A program made the position numbers and the translations under genes. A stretch of DNA of 33,522 nt from assembly GCA_964565895.1 (NCBI GenBank), contig CAZMGT010000044.1:1-33522 (forward strand). Reading direction: 5' to 3'. Below the pieces are notes generated by a model that was not told where the DNA came from, did not search any database, and saw only the letters and a list, made by a program, of their open reading frames with translations. Below, one piece after another: positions 6,778 through 15,028 of this stretch. Numbering within the stretch: the first letter of the stretch is position 1; each line of letters opens with the position of its first letter. This DNA is from CAZMGT01 sp964565895. Its GTDB lineage: Bacteria > Armatimonadota > Zipacnadia > UBA1398 > CAZMGT01.

Positions 6778-6823
6778 GCGGGAGAAGGCCGCGGGGCGAG
6801 GCAAGACCTGGGACGGCGGCGAG

Positions 6824-7600
6824 ATGGACGAGGAAGGCTCGGTTTTCCGTAAGTCGCTGAACGACGCCTACGACCACTTGGGGGTTGCGCTGGCGACAAA
6901 CGCCCTGTGGCTGATGGCCTCGCTGGGCGCGGTGCTTGTGGGGACCTCGCTTGGGGCGCTGGGCCGGGTGTGGGGGCGCGAGGCGGTGTTTGGGGTGCTG
7001 GGGGGAGCGCTGGGGGTGGTGCTCATTGTCGGGCCGCTGAGCATGGGGCTGTTTGGGGTGGCCGAGGCCATGTCGCGGCGCGAGGAGCCCTCGCTCGCGC
7101 TGTTCTTCCGCCACAGCGCGGGTCGCTTTTGGGCGGGGGCAAAGTGGGCCGCGGCAAACATTGCTGCCATCGCGGCCCTGTTGTTTGTCGCGTGGTTTTG
7201 GTTTCGCATGGGCGGAGCGGCGGGGAGGGTTATCTCGATCGTTTGGGCGTGGGTGCTCATCGCTTGGATTTTCGCGCAGCTTTATGCCGGGCCGCTGATG
7301 AGCCTGAGCGAGATGGGGCTGTTTGCCTGCGAGCGCAATGCGCTGCTGCTGATGCTCGCTTTTCCGGGGCCGACGATAGTGCTTTTGGCGCAGGTGTTGC
7401 CGCTTTTCGGGATGGCCATCGCTGCGCCGCTTGTCGCCGGGCCCGCGGGGCTTGGGCTAAGCGTGCTCGTGAGCGGCTCAGTGCTGTTCATTCTCGCCGC
7501 GCTGTTTCAGGTAAACACCCTGCGGGCGCTTGTCCGGAGGCTGGAGGAGGGGATGCGCGAGTCGGAGAAGCAACAGGCGAGAACGGAGGAAGAGCAATAA
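6824..7600 (+). CDS. Multi-pass membrane protein, possibly DUF624/YesL-like
   Basis: This 258-residue protein has about six hydrophobic helices arranged in three pairs. The N-terminal phrase VFRKSLNDAYDHLGVALATN, the first helix pair, then PLSMGLFGVAEAMSRREEPS and FFRHSAGRFWAGAKW, recall the DUF624 (YesL) family found in carbohydrate utilisation operons. That resemblance is by eye only. I chose ATG 6824, where GGCGAG precedes the start; an upstream in-frame ATG at 6767 would overlap the previous gene by 11 bases and add a charged, non-conserved tail. The C-terminus is a short charged tail (EEGMRESEKQQARTEEEQ). The sugar kinase gene starts 3 bases after its stop, so the two are almost certainly one transcript. 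Confidence 0.65.
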   Translation: MDEEGSVFRKSLNDAYDHLGVALATNALWLMASLGAVLVGTSLGALGRVWGREAVFGVLGGALGVVLIVGPLSMGLFGVAEAMSRREEPSLALFFRHSAGRFWAGAKWAAANIAAIAALLFVAWFWFRMGGAAGRVISIVWAWVLIAWIFAQLYAGPLMSLSEMGLFACERNALLLMLAFPGPTIVLLAQVLPLFGMAIAAPLVAGPAGLGLSVLVSGSVLFILAALFQVNTLRALVRRLEEGMRESEKQQARTEEEQ

Positions 7601-7603
7601 GCG

Positions 7604-8539
7604 ATGGCCGACGTGGTAACGCTGGGGATTTTGGTGGCCGATGTGCTCGCCCGGCCGGTTGACGAGTGGCCGGAGCGGGGGCTGCTGGTGACCGTGCCGG
7701 AGATGACCCTGCACATTGGGGGCTGCGCGGCGAACACGGGGATCGGGCTGGCTAAGATGGGCGTGGACACGGCGGTTGTGGGAAAGGTGGGCAACGACGG
7801 GTTTGGGGACTTTGTCATTAACTTTCTCAAAAAAAGCGGAATCGACACAAGAGGCGTGCGGCGCGACCCCCAAGCGAGCACCTCGGCGACGATGGTTATG
7901 GTGCACAGCGACGGCGAGCGCAGCTTCATCCACCACATCGGGGCAAACGCCACCCTGCGCCCGGAGGAGATCGATTTTGAGGTAATCTCCGGGGCGAAGC
8001 TGTTGCACATCGCGGGCTGCTTTCTCATGCCCGGGTTCGACGGCGAACCTGCAGCGGAGGTTTTGCGGCGGGCGAAGGAGCTCGGGGTAACGACCTCGCT
8101 GGACACGGCATGGGACGCGACCGGGCGCTGGGCGGAGATCGTTGACCCCATGCTGCCCCACGTGGACTACTTCATGCCCAGCGTAGAAGAGGCGCGGATG
8201 ATCGCCGGGCGGGAAGATCCCCGCGAGGTGGCCGAGGTGCTTCTGGACAAGGGCGTGGGCACGGTGGCCTTGAAGATGGGAGGCGAGGGGGCATATGTGC
8301 GCAACGGCGAGGTGGAGTTTTCCGTGCCCATCTTCGCCGTGGAGGCGGTAGACGCCACGGGCGCGGGCGATGCGTTTGCCGCGGGGTTTATCTGCGGTCT
8401 GGTCCACGGCTGGGACCTCGAGCGGGCGACGCGCCTGGGCAACGCCGCGGGCGCGCTGTGCGTTACCGCGATGGGCACGACGAGCGGCCTGCGCAGCTTG
8501 GAGGAGACGGTGCGCTTTATGGAAAGCCATGGGGCATAG
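7604..8539 (+). CDS. PfkB-family carbohydrate kinase
   Basis: This 311-residue protein matches the ribokinase/PfkB superfamily in length and motifs. The N-terminal substrate-binding glycine motif GGCAANTGIGLAKMG is at about 39-53. The C-terminal signature DATGAGDAFAAGF is at 250-262, with D256 as the expected catalytic base and the GAGD loop as anion hole. The substrate could be a sugar, 2-keto-3-deoxygluconate or a nucleoside; sequence alone does not decide. It phosphorylates a hydroxyl group using ATP in the cytoplasm. It is translationally close to the upstream membrane protein gene (3-base gap) and 33 bases before the first GAF protein. Confidence 0.92.
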   Translation: MADVVTLGILVADVLARPVDEWPERGLLVTVPEMTLHIGGCAANTGIGLAKMGVDTAVVGKVGNDGFGDFVINFLKKSGIDTRGVRRDPQASTSATMVMVHSDGERSFIHHIGANATLRPEEIDFEVISGAKLLHIAGCFLMPGFDGEPAAEVLRRAKELGVTTSLDTAWDATGRWAEIVDPMLPHVDYFMPSVEEARMIAGREDPREVAEVLLDKGVGTVALKMGGEGAYVRNGEVEFSVPIFAVEAVDATGAGDAFAAGFICGLVHGWDLERATRLGNAAGALCVTAMGTTSGLRSLEETVRFMESHGA

Positions 8540-8572
8540 GCGAGTTGCGCTGCAGGGCAGGGGAGGGCAGAG

Positions 8573-9505
8573 ATGAGCGACGAGCCCATTGACCTGGGGA
8601 GCGAAATGTCCGTCCTGGACAACGTTATCGGCAAGCTCCAGGGCGTGTTTAATTGCTCGGGGGCGATTTTGCTTGTCGGCACGGAGGAGAACAGGGAGCA
8701 GGTGCAGTGTGTTGCCGCGGCAGGCGAGACGGGGCCGTTTGAGAAGGGCAAATGGACGCCGCTTAACCTGACGCCGGCGAGCAGGCTCGCCGAGGGCGAG
8801 CGCTACGTCATTTTGCGCCATACGAAGGATGCGGAGAGCGAGCTGAGCAAATTGCTGCGCGACAAGCTGCGCTCGTCGCTTTGGCTGCCCATCGAGGCCG
8901 AGCGCGGATATTTCGGCATCCTCGGGCTGTTTGACCGCCGCGAGGGCTTTTTTACCGGCGACGAAATCCCCATGCTCGACATCGTCGCCTCGCAGATCTC
9001 GAGCATTATTAACCTTTACACGCGGCTGGACGAAGTAACGATTAAGGACGAGCAGACGGGCCTTTACAACGCGACGTACTTTCGCCGACGCCTTGCCGAC
9101 GAGCTGGGGCGCTGCGTGCGCTATGACTGCGAAGTGAGCCTGGTTGTGCTTATCGTTACCGCGGTTTCGCCCACGGACAAGGACAAGCCCCAGCCGGTAA
9201 GCGAGGCGGCGATCCGTACCACGGCGGACGCCATGGTTTACTGCCTGCGCTCGACGGACGTGCTCGCGCGCTTGGACGAGAATACGCTGGCCGCGATTTT
9301 GCCGGAGACGAGCGCCCAAGGGGCGGCAGTGGTTGCCGCGCGGGTCGGCGCACAGACGGCGCGGGCGCTGGGCGAGCGGCTCGCCGAGGAAGGGAAGTTT
9401 GAGATCGCCGTGGGCGCGGCGACCCGCCAGTCGGACACAGACACCCCCGAGGCGCTCATTGAGCGGGCGCGGAACAACGCGCGGCGCGCGGCGTCGATCG
9501 GCTAA
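8573..9505 (+). CDS. GAF-domain protein with degenerate GGDEF domain
   Basis: This 310-residue soluble protein has a GAF-like sensor at about 12-150 (VLDNVIGKLQGVFNCSGAIL, then LWLPIEAERGYFGILGLFDR). A GGDEF-like fold follows from about 158 (DEQTGLYNATYFRRRLADEL). The signature position reads ARLDENTLAAILPE instead of RxGGDEFxxLLP. The segment that normally carries the first metal-binding aspartate reads LVVLIVTAVSP, so diguanylate cyclase activity is very unlikely. It may act as a non-catalytic sensor or a partner of the next gene product, which shares the same layout. The start at ATG 8573 is preceded by GGGGAGGGCAG. It lies 27 bases before the membrane-bound paralogue. Confidence 0.8.
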   Translation: MSDEPIDLGSEMSVLDNVIGKLQGVFNCSGAILLVGTEENREQVQCVAAAGETGPFEKGKWTPLNLTPASRLAEGERYVILRHTKDAESELSKLLRDKLRSSLWLPIEAERGYFGILGLFDRREGFFTGDEIPMLDIVASQISSIINLYTRLDEVTIKDEQTGLYNATYFRRRLADELGRCVRYDCEVSLVVLIVTAVSPTDKDKPQPVSEAAIRTTADAMVYCLRSTDVLARLDENTLAAILPETSAQGAAVVAARVGAQTARALGERLAEEGKFEIAVGAATRQSDTDTPEALIERARNNARRAASIG

Positions 9506-9532
9506 GCGCGGGCCGGGGCAAGAGGTGGTCGC

Positions 9533-11122
9533 GTGGTCTCTTTAGAGCTTGTGTTTGCGGTTTTCCGCCTGCTTTTGGCGGTGACCACGCTGTCTTGGAT
9601 GCTCGGCGGCGAGGTGCGCTTTCCCCCGGGCTGGAGCGCGGTGCTCGTGTGGATCGTCGTGGCCACGTTTTGCCTGTATACCCTGCTCGTCTACGTCTAC
9701 ACGCGCCAGCGGCCGGAGCTCGCCGGGCGCATCGATAGCCTCACCGCGGTGATCGACGCGAGCTTCGTCACGTTTATGGTGTTGCTCACGCCGGAGGGGC
9801 CGATCGCCTCGCCGTTTCGCCTGTGCTACATCGCCGTGGTCGCCCTGCACGCGTTTTACTTTGGCTTGGGGTTTGGCGTGCCCCTGGCGCTTGTCTGCGG
9901 GGCGCTTTATGTCGCGGCGTGCGTATATCACGAGAGCCCGGTTGAGGATTGGCTGCTGCAGGTGGGCTTTCCCATTGTGCTAATGGTCGTCGTCGGGTTT
10001 TGCAGCGGGGTGCTGCACTGGCGCGAGCACGACCGACACCAGCGCCTGGAGCGGGCAATCGACGACCTCGAGCGGCGGGTGGACAACGCGGAGCGCACGT
10101 CGGCGATGGTCAACCAGCGGGTGTTTGAGCTGTACTCGCTGTATCACATCAACCCCACGGGCGGGATGTCGGCGCAGTTGCGCGATGTGCTGGAGTCGGC
10201 GTTTGAGGCGGCGCGCGGGGTGCTGGGGATCGATGCCTATGCGTTGCTGCTCATTGATGAGCAGACGCGGCGGCTGCGCGTGGTTGCCGCGCAGGGGCTG
10301 CCCCGGCGGCTGGTGTTTGCCGCGCGACCGCACGCCGACGAAGGGGTGTGCGCGCGCGTTTTAGCCTCGCCCGAGCCCAAGCACTTCGCCCCGGCGGCGG
10401 AGCAGATTACCGAGATCTACGGCGAGCCCGTGCCCGAGGTGTCCGGCGCGCTGCTTTCCGTGCCCCTGTCCGTGCGAGGGGCGGTGGTGGGCATAGTTAA
10501 TTTCCACCGCGGGAGCGAGCGGCGGTTTCGCCCGCCGGAGATCGCTCTGTTAGACACCATCGCCCGGCACGTGGCGCTGAGCATGGGCGCGGCGACGTTT
10601 TACCAGCAGGTGCGCGCCTCAGACGCCGCGGACACGGAGAGCGGGCTGTTTCGACGCGAGCACCTGGAGGAGCGGCTGCGCGACGAGTGGCGCGCGGCGG
10701 CGCAGAGCGGGATACCGATCTCGCTCGTGCTGCTTGGGGTGCGCGGGCTGATGAATCTTCCCGCGGGCGAGGAGGGGCCGCGGGCGCGGCTTGTGCGCGA
10801 GGTGGGGGGCGTGCTCATTCACCTCAGCCGGCGCACGGACATTGCCGCGCGGTTTGACGAGGAGACATTTGCCCTGCTTATGTCCGGGGCCTCGATGGAC
10901 GTTGCCGGCGAGGCGGGGAACAGGCTGCGCGAGCGCGTGGAGGAGGTTGTGCGGAGCAACGAGGAGTGGCGCGAGGCGGTGGAGGCGGTGGCCATCGGCG
11001 TCTCCGGCTATCCGGACAACGCCACCGAGCCGGAGGAGCTGGTGAGCCGGGCGCGGGGTGCGCTTGTGCGCGCGCTGCAGCGCGAGGAGCCGGGCCCCGG
11101 CCGGCGGGCCCCGGGCGGCTAG
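9533..11122 (+). CDS. Membrane sensor: TM domain, coiled coil, GAF, degenerate GGDEF
   Basis: This 529-residue protein has about six transmembrane helices in residues 4-162, followed by a charged coiled coil (about 165-200). A GAF domain follows at about 212-358 (VLGIDAYALLLIDEQTRRLR ... LLSVPLSVRGAVVGIVNFHR), then a GGDEF-like region from about 370 to 520. The GGDEF signature is replaced by ARFDEETFALLM near residue 440, and the metal-binding aspartate motif reads LVLLGVRGL, so cyclase activity is not expected. The start is GTG 9533 with GAGGTG five bases upstream. Its catalytic-position sequence resembles that of the preceding soluble protein (LDENT versus FDEET), suggesting a duplicated, repurposed pair. 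The ligand is unknown. Confidence 0.8.
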   Translation: MVSLELVFAVFRLLLAVTTLSWMLGGEVRFPPGWSAVLVWIVVATFCLYTLLVYVYTRQRPELAGRIDSLTAVIDASFVTFMVLLTPEGPIASPFRLCYIAVVALHAFYFGLGFGVPLALVCGALYVAACVYHESPVEDWLLQVGFPIVLMVVVGFCSGVLHWREHDRHQRLERAIDDLERRVDNAERTSAMVNQRVFELYSLYHINPTGGMSAQLRDVLESAFEAARGVLGIDAYALLLIDEQTRRLRVVAAQGLPRRLVFAARPHADEGVCARVLASPEPKHFAPAAEQITEIYGEPVPEVSGALLSVPLSVRGAVVGIVNFHRGSERRFRPPEIALLDTIARHVALSMGAATFYQQVRASDAADTESGLFRREHLEERLRDEWRAAAQSGIPISLVLLGVRGLMNLPAGEEGPRARLVREVGGVLIHLSRRTDIAARFDEETFALLMSGASMDVAGEAGNRLRERVEEVVRSNEEWREAVEAVAIGVSGYPDNATEPEELVSRARGALVRALQREEPGPGRRAPGG

Positions 11123-11168
11123 GCAGCGGGCATGGGCGAGCGCTTGCTGCGGAGGGAGAGCGTCCTCG

Positions 11169-11966
11169 ATGAAGCTTGCCGTGCAAGAGCACATGGTTCC
11201 CGGGCGGACCGTTGCCGAGAAGATGGAGAACCTGCGCAAGTTCGGCTATGACGGGATGGAGGTGCGCGGGTGGGGGCTGCTGGAGCGCGTGGAGGAGATT
11301 AAGCGGGCGTCGGAGGAGACGGGGGTGCCGATTAGCACGGTGTGCGCGGGGTTTGGCGGAGCGCCCCTTTCCGGCGACCCCAAGCAGCGCGAGCAGGCGT
11401 GGCGGGACATCGAGCAACTGCTCCAGGCGGCGGGGGAGCTGGGGGCGGTGGGGGTTATCGTCGTCCCCGTGTTCATCGGGCACCAGCCGCGCATTCCGGA
11501 CCTCTCCCCGCTGATGACGCAGCGCGAGGCGGAGGATCGCCTGCTTGTGAAGTGCTTAAAGCGCGCGGCGAAGGCGGCGGAGAAGGCGGGGGCGTCCATT
11601 TTGCTCGAGCCGCTGAACCGCGGGGAGACGAACTACCTGCGCACCCTGGCCCACGGGGTGGAGCTGTGCGAGAAGGTAAATCACCCCAATGTGTGCCTGA
11701 TGGCTGACTTTTACCACATGAACATCGAGGAGCTAAACATTCCCCAAGCGCTGAAGCGTGCGCGGAAGTTTCTGCGCCACATTCACCTCGCGGGGAACAC
11801 CCGGCTGTTGCCCAACTATGGGAGCACGGACTTCCGCGCGGGGTTTAACGCGCTGCGGGAGATCGGCTATCGCTATTTCATGGCCCTGGAATGTGCCATT
11901 CCCGGGCCGCCCGAGAAGGAGCTGCCCAAGACGGCGCGCTTTTTGCGCCGGTGCATGGAGGGGTAG
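11169..11966 (+). CDS. Sugar phosphate isomerase/epimerase-like TIM barrel
   Basis: This 265-residue protein matches the xylose isomerase-like AP endonuclease 2 superfamily. Metal-ligand positions are visible: the glutamate in ILLEPLNRGETNYL, the Asp/His in MADFYHMNIEE, the histidine in FLRHIHLAGNTRLLPNYG, and the glutamate in YFMALECAIPG. Such enzymes isomerise or epimerise free or phosphorylated sugars, or act on related ketoacids, with a divalent metal. ATG 11169 is chosen because GGAGGGAGAG lies just upstream; the open frame extends 37 codons into a low-complexity region. It follows the GAF pair by 46 bases in the same direction as the PfkB kinase, so it may work on the same sugar; that is inference. 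Confidence 0.87.
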   Translation: MKLAVQEHMVPGRTVAEKMENLRKFGYDGMEVRGWGLLERVEEIKRASEETGVPISTVCAGFGGAPLSGDPKQREQAWRDIEQLLQAAGELGAVGVIVVPVFIGHQPRIPDLSPLMTQREAEDRLLVKCLKRAAKAAEKAGASILLEPLNRGETNYLRTLAHGVELCEKVNHPNVCLMADFYHMNIEELNIPQALKRARKFLRHIHLAGNTRLLPNYGSTDFRAGFNALREIGYRYFMALECAIPGPPEKELPKTARFLRRCMEG

Positions 11967-12047
11967 GCGCGGAGCCGGGGCGGAGGAAGAGCAAAGCAAA
12001 CGGCCAGCGGCGCGGGGCAGCGCGCTGCCGGCGGACAGGAGCGAAAT

Positions 12048-12245
12048 GTGGAAGGGCAACGGGAAACGCCGCTGACGGCGGAGGAGATGCTCGCGGACCT
12101 GGACAAGCGGGTGCAAAACCTGGAGTCGTTTGTGCTCAGCTTGCTCTCCGCGCTCCAGCCGGATGGGCGGGTGCACCCCGTGTGGCTGGCGCGGGTGAAG
12201 GACGCGATGATGCTCGACCGGCCGCCGGAGGAGAAGGAGCAATAG
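12048..12245 (+). CDS. Small acidic protein of unknown function
   Basis: This 65-residue protein starts at GTG 12048 with AGGAG six bases upstream, which supports translation. It is helical in character: TAEEMLADLDKRVQNLESFV looks like a short amphipathic or coiled-coil helix, followed by LSALQPDGRVHPVWLARV and an acidic tail. No family is recognised. It lies 28 bases before the YhaM-like gene and is probably co-transcribed with it, so it could be an accessory or regulatory subunit; this is inference. Confidence 0.55.
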   Translation: MEGQRETPLTAEEMLADLDKRVQNLESFVLSLLSALQPDGRVHPVWLARVKDAMMLDRPPEEKEQ

Positions 12246-12273
12246 CGGCGAGCGAGGCGGAGCCAAGGAAGCG

Positions 12274-13293
12274 ATGGCCAAGCAGTTTGCCGCGGAGCTG
12301 AGCCTCGGAGAGCGCGTGGCCAGCCCGTTTGTCGCGCGGCGAAAGATCGTCCGCGAGTTCCGCAACAAGCCGGGGAAATACCTCTCCCTCGTCCTCGGCG
12401 ACCGCAGCGGGGAGATCCCCGCGGTGATCTGGGAGGGGGCGGAGGACGTCGCCGAGACGTTCGCCGAGGGCGACTTGGTTTACGTCGAGGGCGTGGTCGA
12501 GGAGTATCAGGGCAAGCCGCAGGTGCGCATCGAGCGGCTGGAGCGGCGCGCAGCGGAGGACGTCGAGCTGACCGATTTTGTGGAACGCGCGCCGCGCGAC
12601 GCGCGGGAGATGATCGAGGAGCTGCGGGCCGCGGCGCGCTCGGTGGAAAACCCCTATTTGCGGCGGCTGCTCGAGGAGTTTTTGCACGACCCGCAGGTTT
12701 GCGCGGGGCTTTTGGACATGCCCGCGGCAAAAGGGTTGCATCACGCCTACTTGGGAGGGTTGGCGGAGCATATTACCGCGTGCTTGAAGATCGCGGAAGC
12801 GGTGTGCGAGACACACCCGGAGCTGAACCGCGACTTGGTTGTCGCGGGGATCATTTTGCACGACGCGGGGAAGCTGGAGGAGCTCACGTTTGGCCAGACG
12901 ATCGACTATACGCCGCAGGGGCGGCTGCTCGGGCACATTGCCCTGGGGTTTTTAGACGCGAACCGGCGGATGGACCGCATTAAGGGTTTTCCCGAGGAGC
13001 TGCGCCTGCAGCTTTCGCACATTATCCTCGCCCACCACAACTCGCCGGAGTTTGGCTCGCCCGTGCGCCCGATGACCGCCGAGGCCGTCGCCGTGCACTT
13101 TATCGAAAACTGCGACGCGCAAATAAAACGCTTTGTTACGCAAATTAACGCCGCCCGGCAAAGCGGCGAGCTGTTTACGGAGTTCGACCGCTTGCTCGAG
13201 CGCTATCTTTATGCTGGCCCGCCGCCCGAAGCGAAGGACGAGCGGAACGAACAAGAGGAAAAGCCCCAGGGACCACAGCCCACACTGCTTTAA
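12274..13293 (+). CDS. yhaM: YhaM-type 3'-5' exoribonuclease (OB fold plus HD domain)
   Basis: This 339-residue protein has an N-terminal OB-fold nucleic-acid-binding domain (about 10-95; YLSLVLGDRSGEIPAVIWEG) and a C-terminal HD hydrolase domain (about 150-300). Predicted metal ligands are H156/H157 and H166 (LHHAYLGGLAEH), H196-D197 (GIILHDAGK), H221, the histidines in ILAHHNSPEFG (about 253-255) and D282. This is the architecture of YhaM/CBF1, a Mn-dependent 3'-5' exonuclease acting on RNA and single-stranded DNA. Length and motif spacing fit well. The C-terminal tail is charged and variable. It ends 9 bases from the convergent SpoIIM-family gene. Confidence 0.88.
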   Translation: MAKQFAAELSLGERVASPFVARRKIVREFRNKPGKYLSLVLGDRSGEIPAVIWEGAEDVAETFAEGDLVYVEGVVEEYQGKPQVRIERLERRAAEDVELTDFVERAPRDAREMIEELRAAARSVENPYLRRLLEEFLHDPQVCAGLLDMPAAKGLHHAYLGGLAEHITACLKIAEAVCETHPELNRDLVVAGIILHDAGKLEELTFGQTIDYTPQGRLLGHIALGFLDANRRMDRIKGFPEELRLQLSHIILAHHNSPEFGSPVRPMTAEAVAVHFIENCDAQIKRFVTQINAARQSGELFTEFDRLLERYLYAGPPPEAKDERNEQEEKPQGPQPTLL

Positions 13294-13302
13294 CGCCGCG
13301 CG

Positions 13303-14313
13303 CTAGCCGCGGGGGCGCTCCTCGCCCGCGGCGGCGGCCCGGGCCTCCGCGGAAACGGGCCGCACGAGGTAGACAACGGCGAGCACGCCGAGCGCCGCGC
13401 CGATGGCGAACTTCAGCGTATCGTCCAGGCGGGCGAGCGGCGTGAGAAAACCCTCTACCACGGCGGCGATGGCGAACAGGGGCGTGGCGCCCACGGCAAG
13501 GAGCACCGCCTCGCGGCCGGCGACGTAAAGCGCATCGCGCCGCCTGAGCCTGCCCGGGGCGATTAGCGCGTAGCCCAGGCGCAGCCCTCCGCCCGCGGCG
13601 ACGACCACGGCGAGCAACTCCAATATCCCGTGAGGCAGGACGAGGGCGAGGAACGGCAACCCCGCGCCATGGGCCATGTAGAGCCCCGTTAGCCCGCCGA
13701 GGATAAACCCGTTTTGGACGAGCACAAGAACCGTAGGAACGGCGCAGAGCACCCCGCCGGCGAACGAAATTAGCCCCACGCGAATGTTGTTGCCCATAAT
13801 CGCCGAGGAGAGGACGGTGCGCTCGGCGGGGCTGAGCGCGGCCATGGGGCTGTCTTGGGAGAACTCCTGAGGGTCAACGGAGCGGGCCATCGCCTCGCCG
13901 ATGAACGCGCGGGCGAGGCGCGGCTGGGCGTAGGTTACGCAAAACGCAAGCGCCCCGGAGCCGAACAGGAGTACCGCGGCGACGAGGACGTAGCACGCGT
14001 TTTGCTGCACCGCGGCGGGGAACACGGAGGCGAAAAAGCGCGCCACGCGGCTGCGCGAGGTGGTTGTGCGCGAGCGGTAGATATGCGCGTGCGAGCGGGC
14101 GACGAGTCGGTTGAGGTAGGCGACGATCGCTTCGTCGCTCGCCCCGGACTGGGCCTGGGCGAGGTGCGAGCTGACCGTGCGATGGAGCCGGCCGAGCTCG
14201 TGTAGCTCCTCGCGGGAGAGCGCGCGGATGCCCCGGGCGTCGATTTTGTCCAACAGCTCGCTAAGGCGGTTCCACAGCTCGCGCTTGCGCTCGATGCTCT
14301 CGGGGGCAGCCAT
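13303..14313 (-). CDS. SpoIIM / DUF95-family membrane protein
   Basis: This 336-residue protein has a soluble helical N-terminus (about 1-100) and about six transmembrane helices. The C-terminal half carries NNIRVGLISFAGGVLCAVPT and PFLALVLPHGILELLAVVVA, the conserved SpoIIM phrase with the invariant H-G-x-x-E. In Bacillus SpoIIM is part of the forespore-engulfment complex, but homologues are widespread in non-sporulating bacteria with unknown roles. It starts 3 bases after the E2 stop codon, with GCGAGGG inside the E2 3' end, so translation is coupled to the metabolic operon. No other sporulation gene except sigH is in the window, so sporulation cannot be inferred. Confidence 0.85.
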   Translation of the reverse strand: MAAPESIERKRELWNRLSELLDKIDARGIRALSREELHELGRLHRTVSSHLAQAQSGASDEAIVAYLNRLVARSHAHIYRSRTTTSRSRVARFFASVFPAAVQQNACYVLVAAVLLFGSGALAFCVTYAQPRLARAFIGEAMARSVDPQEFSQDSPMAALSPAERTVLSSAIMGNNIRVGLISFAGGVLCAVPTVLVLVQNGFILGGLTGLYMAHGAGLPFLALVLPHGILELLAVVVAAGGGLRLGYALIAPGRLRRRDALYVAGREAVLLAVGATPLFAIAAVVEGFLTPLARLDDTLKFAIGAALGVLAVVYLVRPVSAEARAAAAGEERPRG

Positions 14314-14316
14314 GGC

Positions 14317-15027
14317 CTAGCCCTCGCCGATCTCTACGCGGGCGATTCTCTCCTTTAGCTCGGCGAGAAACGGGGCGCCGTCGGCTCCGTCAATGGCGCG
14401 GTGGTCTACGGTAAGAGTTAGCCGAAGGGTGGGGCGAACCTCCAGCCGGCCGTCGACGACAAACGGGCGCGGGGCAAGCGCGCCCACGGCGAGGATGGCC
14501 ACCTGCGGGGGGCTGATGATCGCGTTGAACGAGTCGCAGGCGCCCGGGCCGATGTTCGAGAGCGAGAACGTCCCGCCCAGTTGCAGGCTAGCGCGCAGCT
14601 TGCCCCGGCGGGCGAGGTCGAGCATTTCGCGCATCTCGGCGGAGATCTCGGCAAGCGACTTTTGGTCGGCGTTGAGCACAGTGGGCATGAGCACCCCCTG
14701 GGCAGTGGCCGCGGCAACGCTGATGTTTATCTGGCGGCAAAGGCGCACGGCGCCGTCGACAAAGTGCGCGTTAAGCCGAGGGTGCTCGCGCAGAGCGAGG
14801 GCGACGATTTTAATCAAATAGTCGTTGTAGGTCGGGGCGGGGTGCTCCTCGTCGGCGGCCGCTTTGGCCTGCTCGCGCGCGGCGACGAGGGCCGAGGCGT
14901 CGACCTCGGCGTGCATGGAAAACGAAGGGATTTGGCGCATGCTCTCCGTAACGCGCTGGGCAATGGCCCGGCGGACGGGGGAAAGCGGCTGCTCCTCGTA
15001 ATCTACCTCATAGGGTTTGCGCTCCAT
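14317..15027 (-). CDS. 2-oxoacid dehydrogenase E2 acyltransferase, catalytic domain only
   Basis: This 236-residue protein corresponds to the catalytic domain of dihydrolipoyl acyltransferases. The active-site motif DHRAIDGADGAPFL (HRxxDG type) is near residue 207, and TFSLSNIGPGACDSFNAIIS is a typical core segment. The usual lipoyl domain and peripheral-subunit-binding domain, normally 100-200 residues at the N-terminus, are absent; only about 15 residues precede the catalytic core. Full E2 proteins form the cubic or dodecahedral core of pyruvate or branched-chain 2-oxoacid dehydrogenase complexes. GGAGAGG lies upstream of ATG 15027, one base after the mtlD-like stop. A lipoyl-bearing partner must be encoded elsewhere if the complex is active. 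Confidence 0.88.
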   Translation of the reverse strand: MERKPYEVDYEEQPLSPVRRAIAQRVTESMRQIPSFSMHAEVDASALVAAREQAKAAADEEHPAPTYNDYLIKIVALALREHPRLNAHFVDGAVRLCRQINISVAAATAQGVLMPTVLNADQKSLAEISAEMREMLDLARRGKLRASLQLGGTFSLSNIGPGACDSFNAIISPPQVAILAVGALAPRPFVVDGRLEVRPTLRLTLTVDHRAIDGADGAPFLAELKERIARVEIGEG

Positions 15028-15028
15028 G

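Noticed and set aside
6410..7114. A 234-codon minus-strand frame opposite the toroid/membrane gene junction
   Set aside because: Composition is Pro/Arg/Gln-rich without motifs; it is a shadow of two well-supported plus-strand genes.
7478..9319. A 613-codon open frame on the minus strand opposite the PfkB and GAF genes
   Set aside because: Its translation is Arg/His/Gln-rich low-complexity sequence, typical of antisense frames in GC-rich DNA, and the plus-strand genes have clear conserved motifs.
13303..14313. Evidence for sporulation from SpoIIM and SigH together
   Set aside because: Both families are common in non-sporulating bacteria and no other sporulation gene is in the window.
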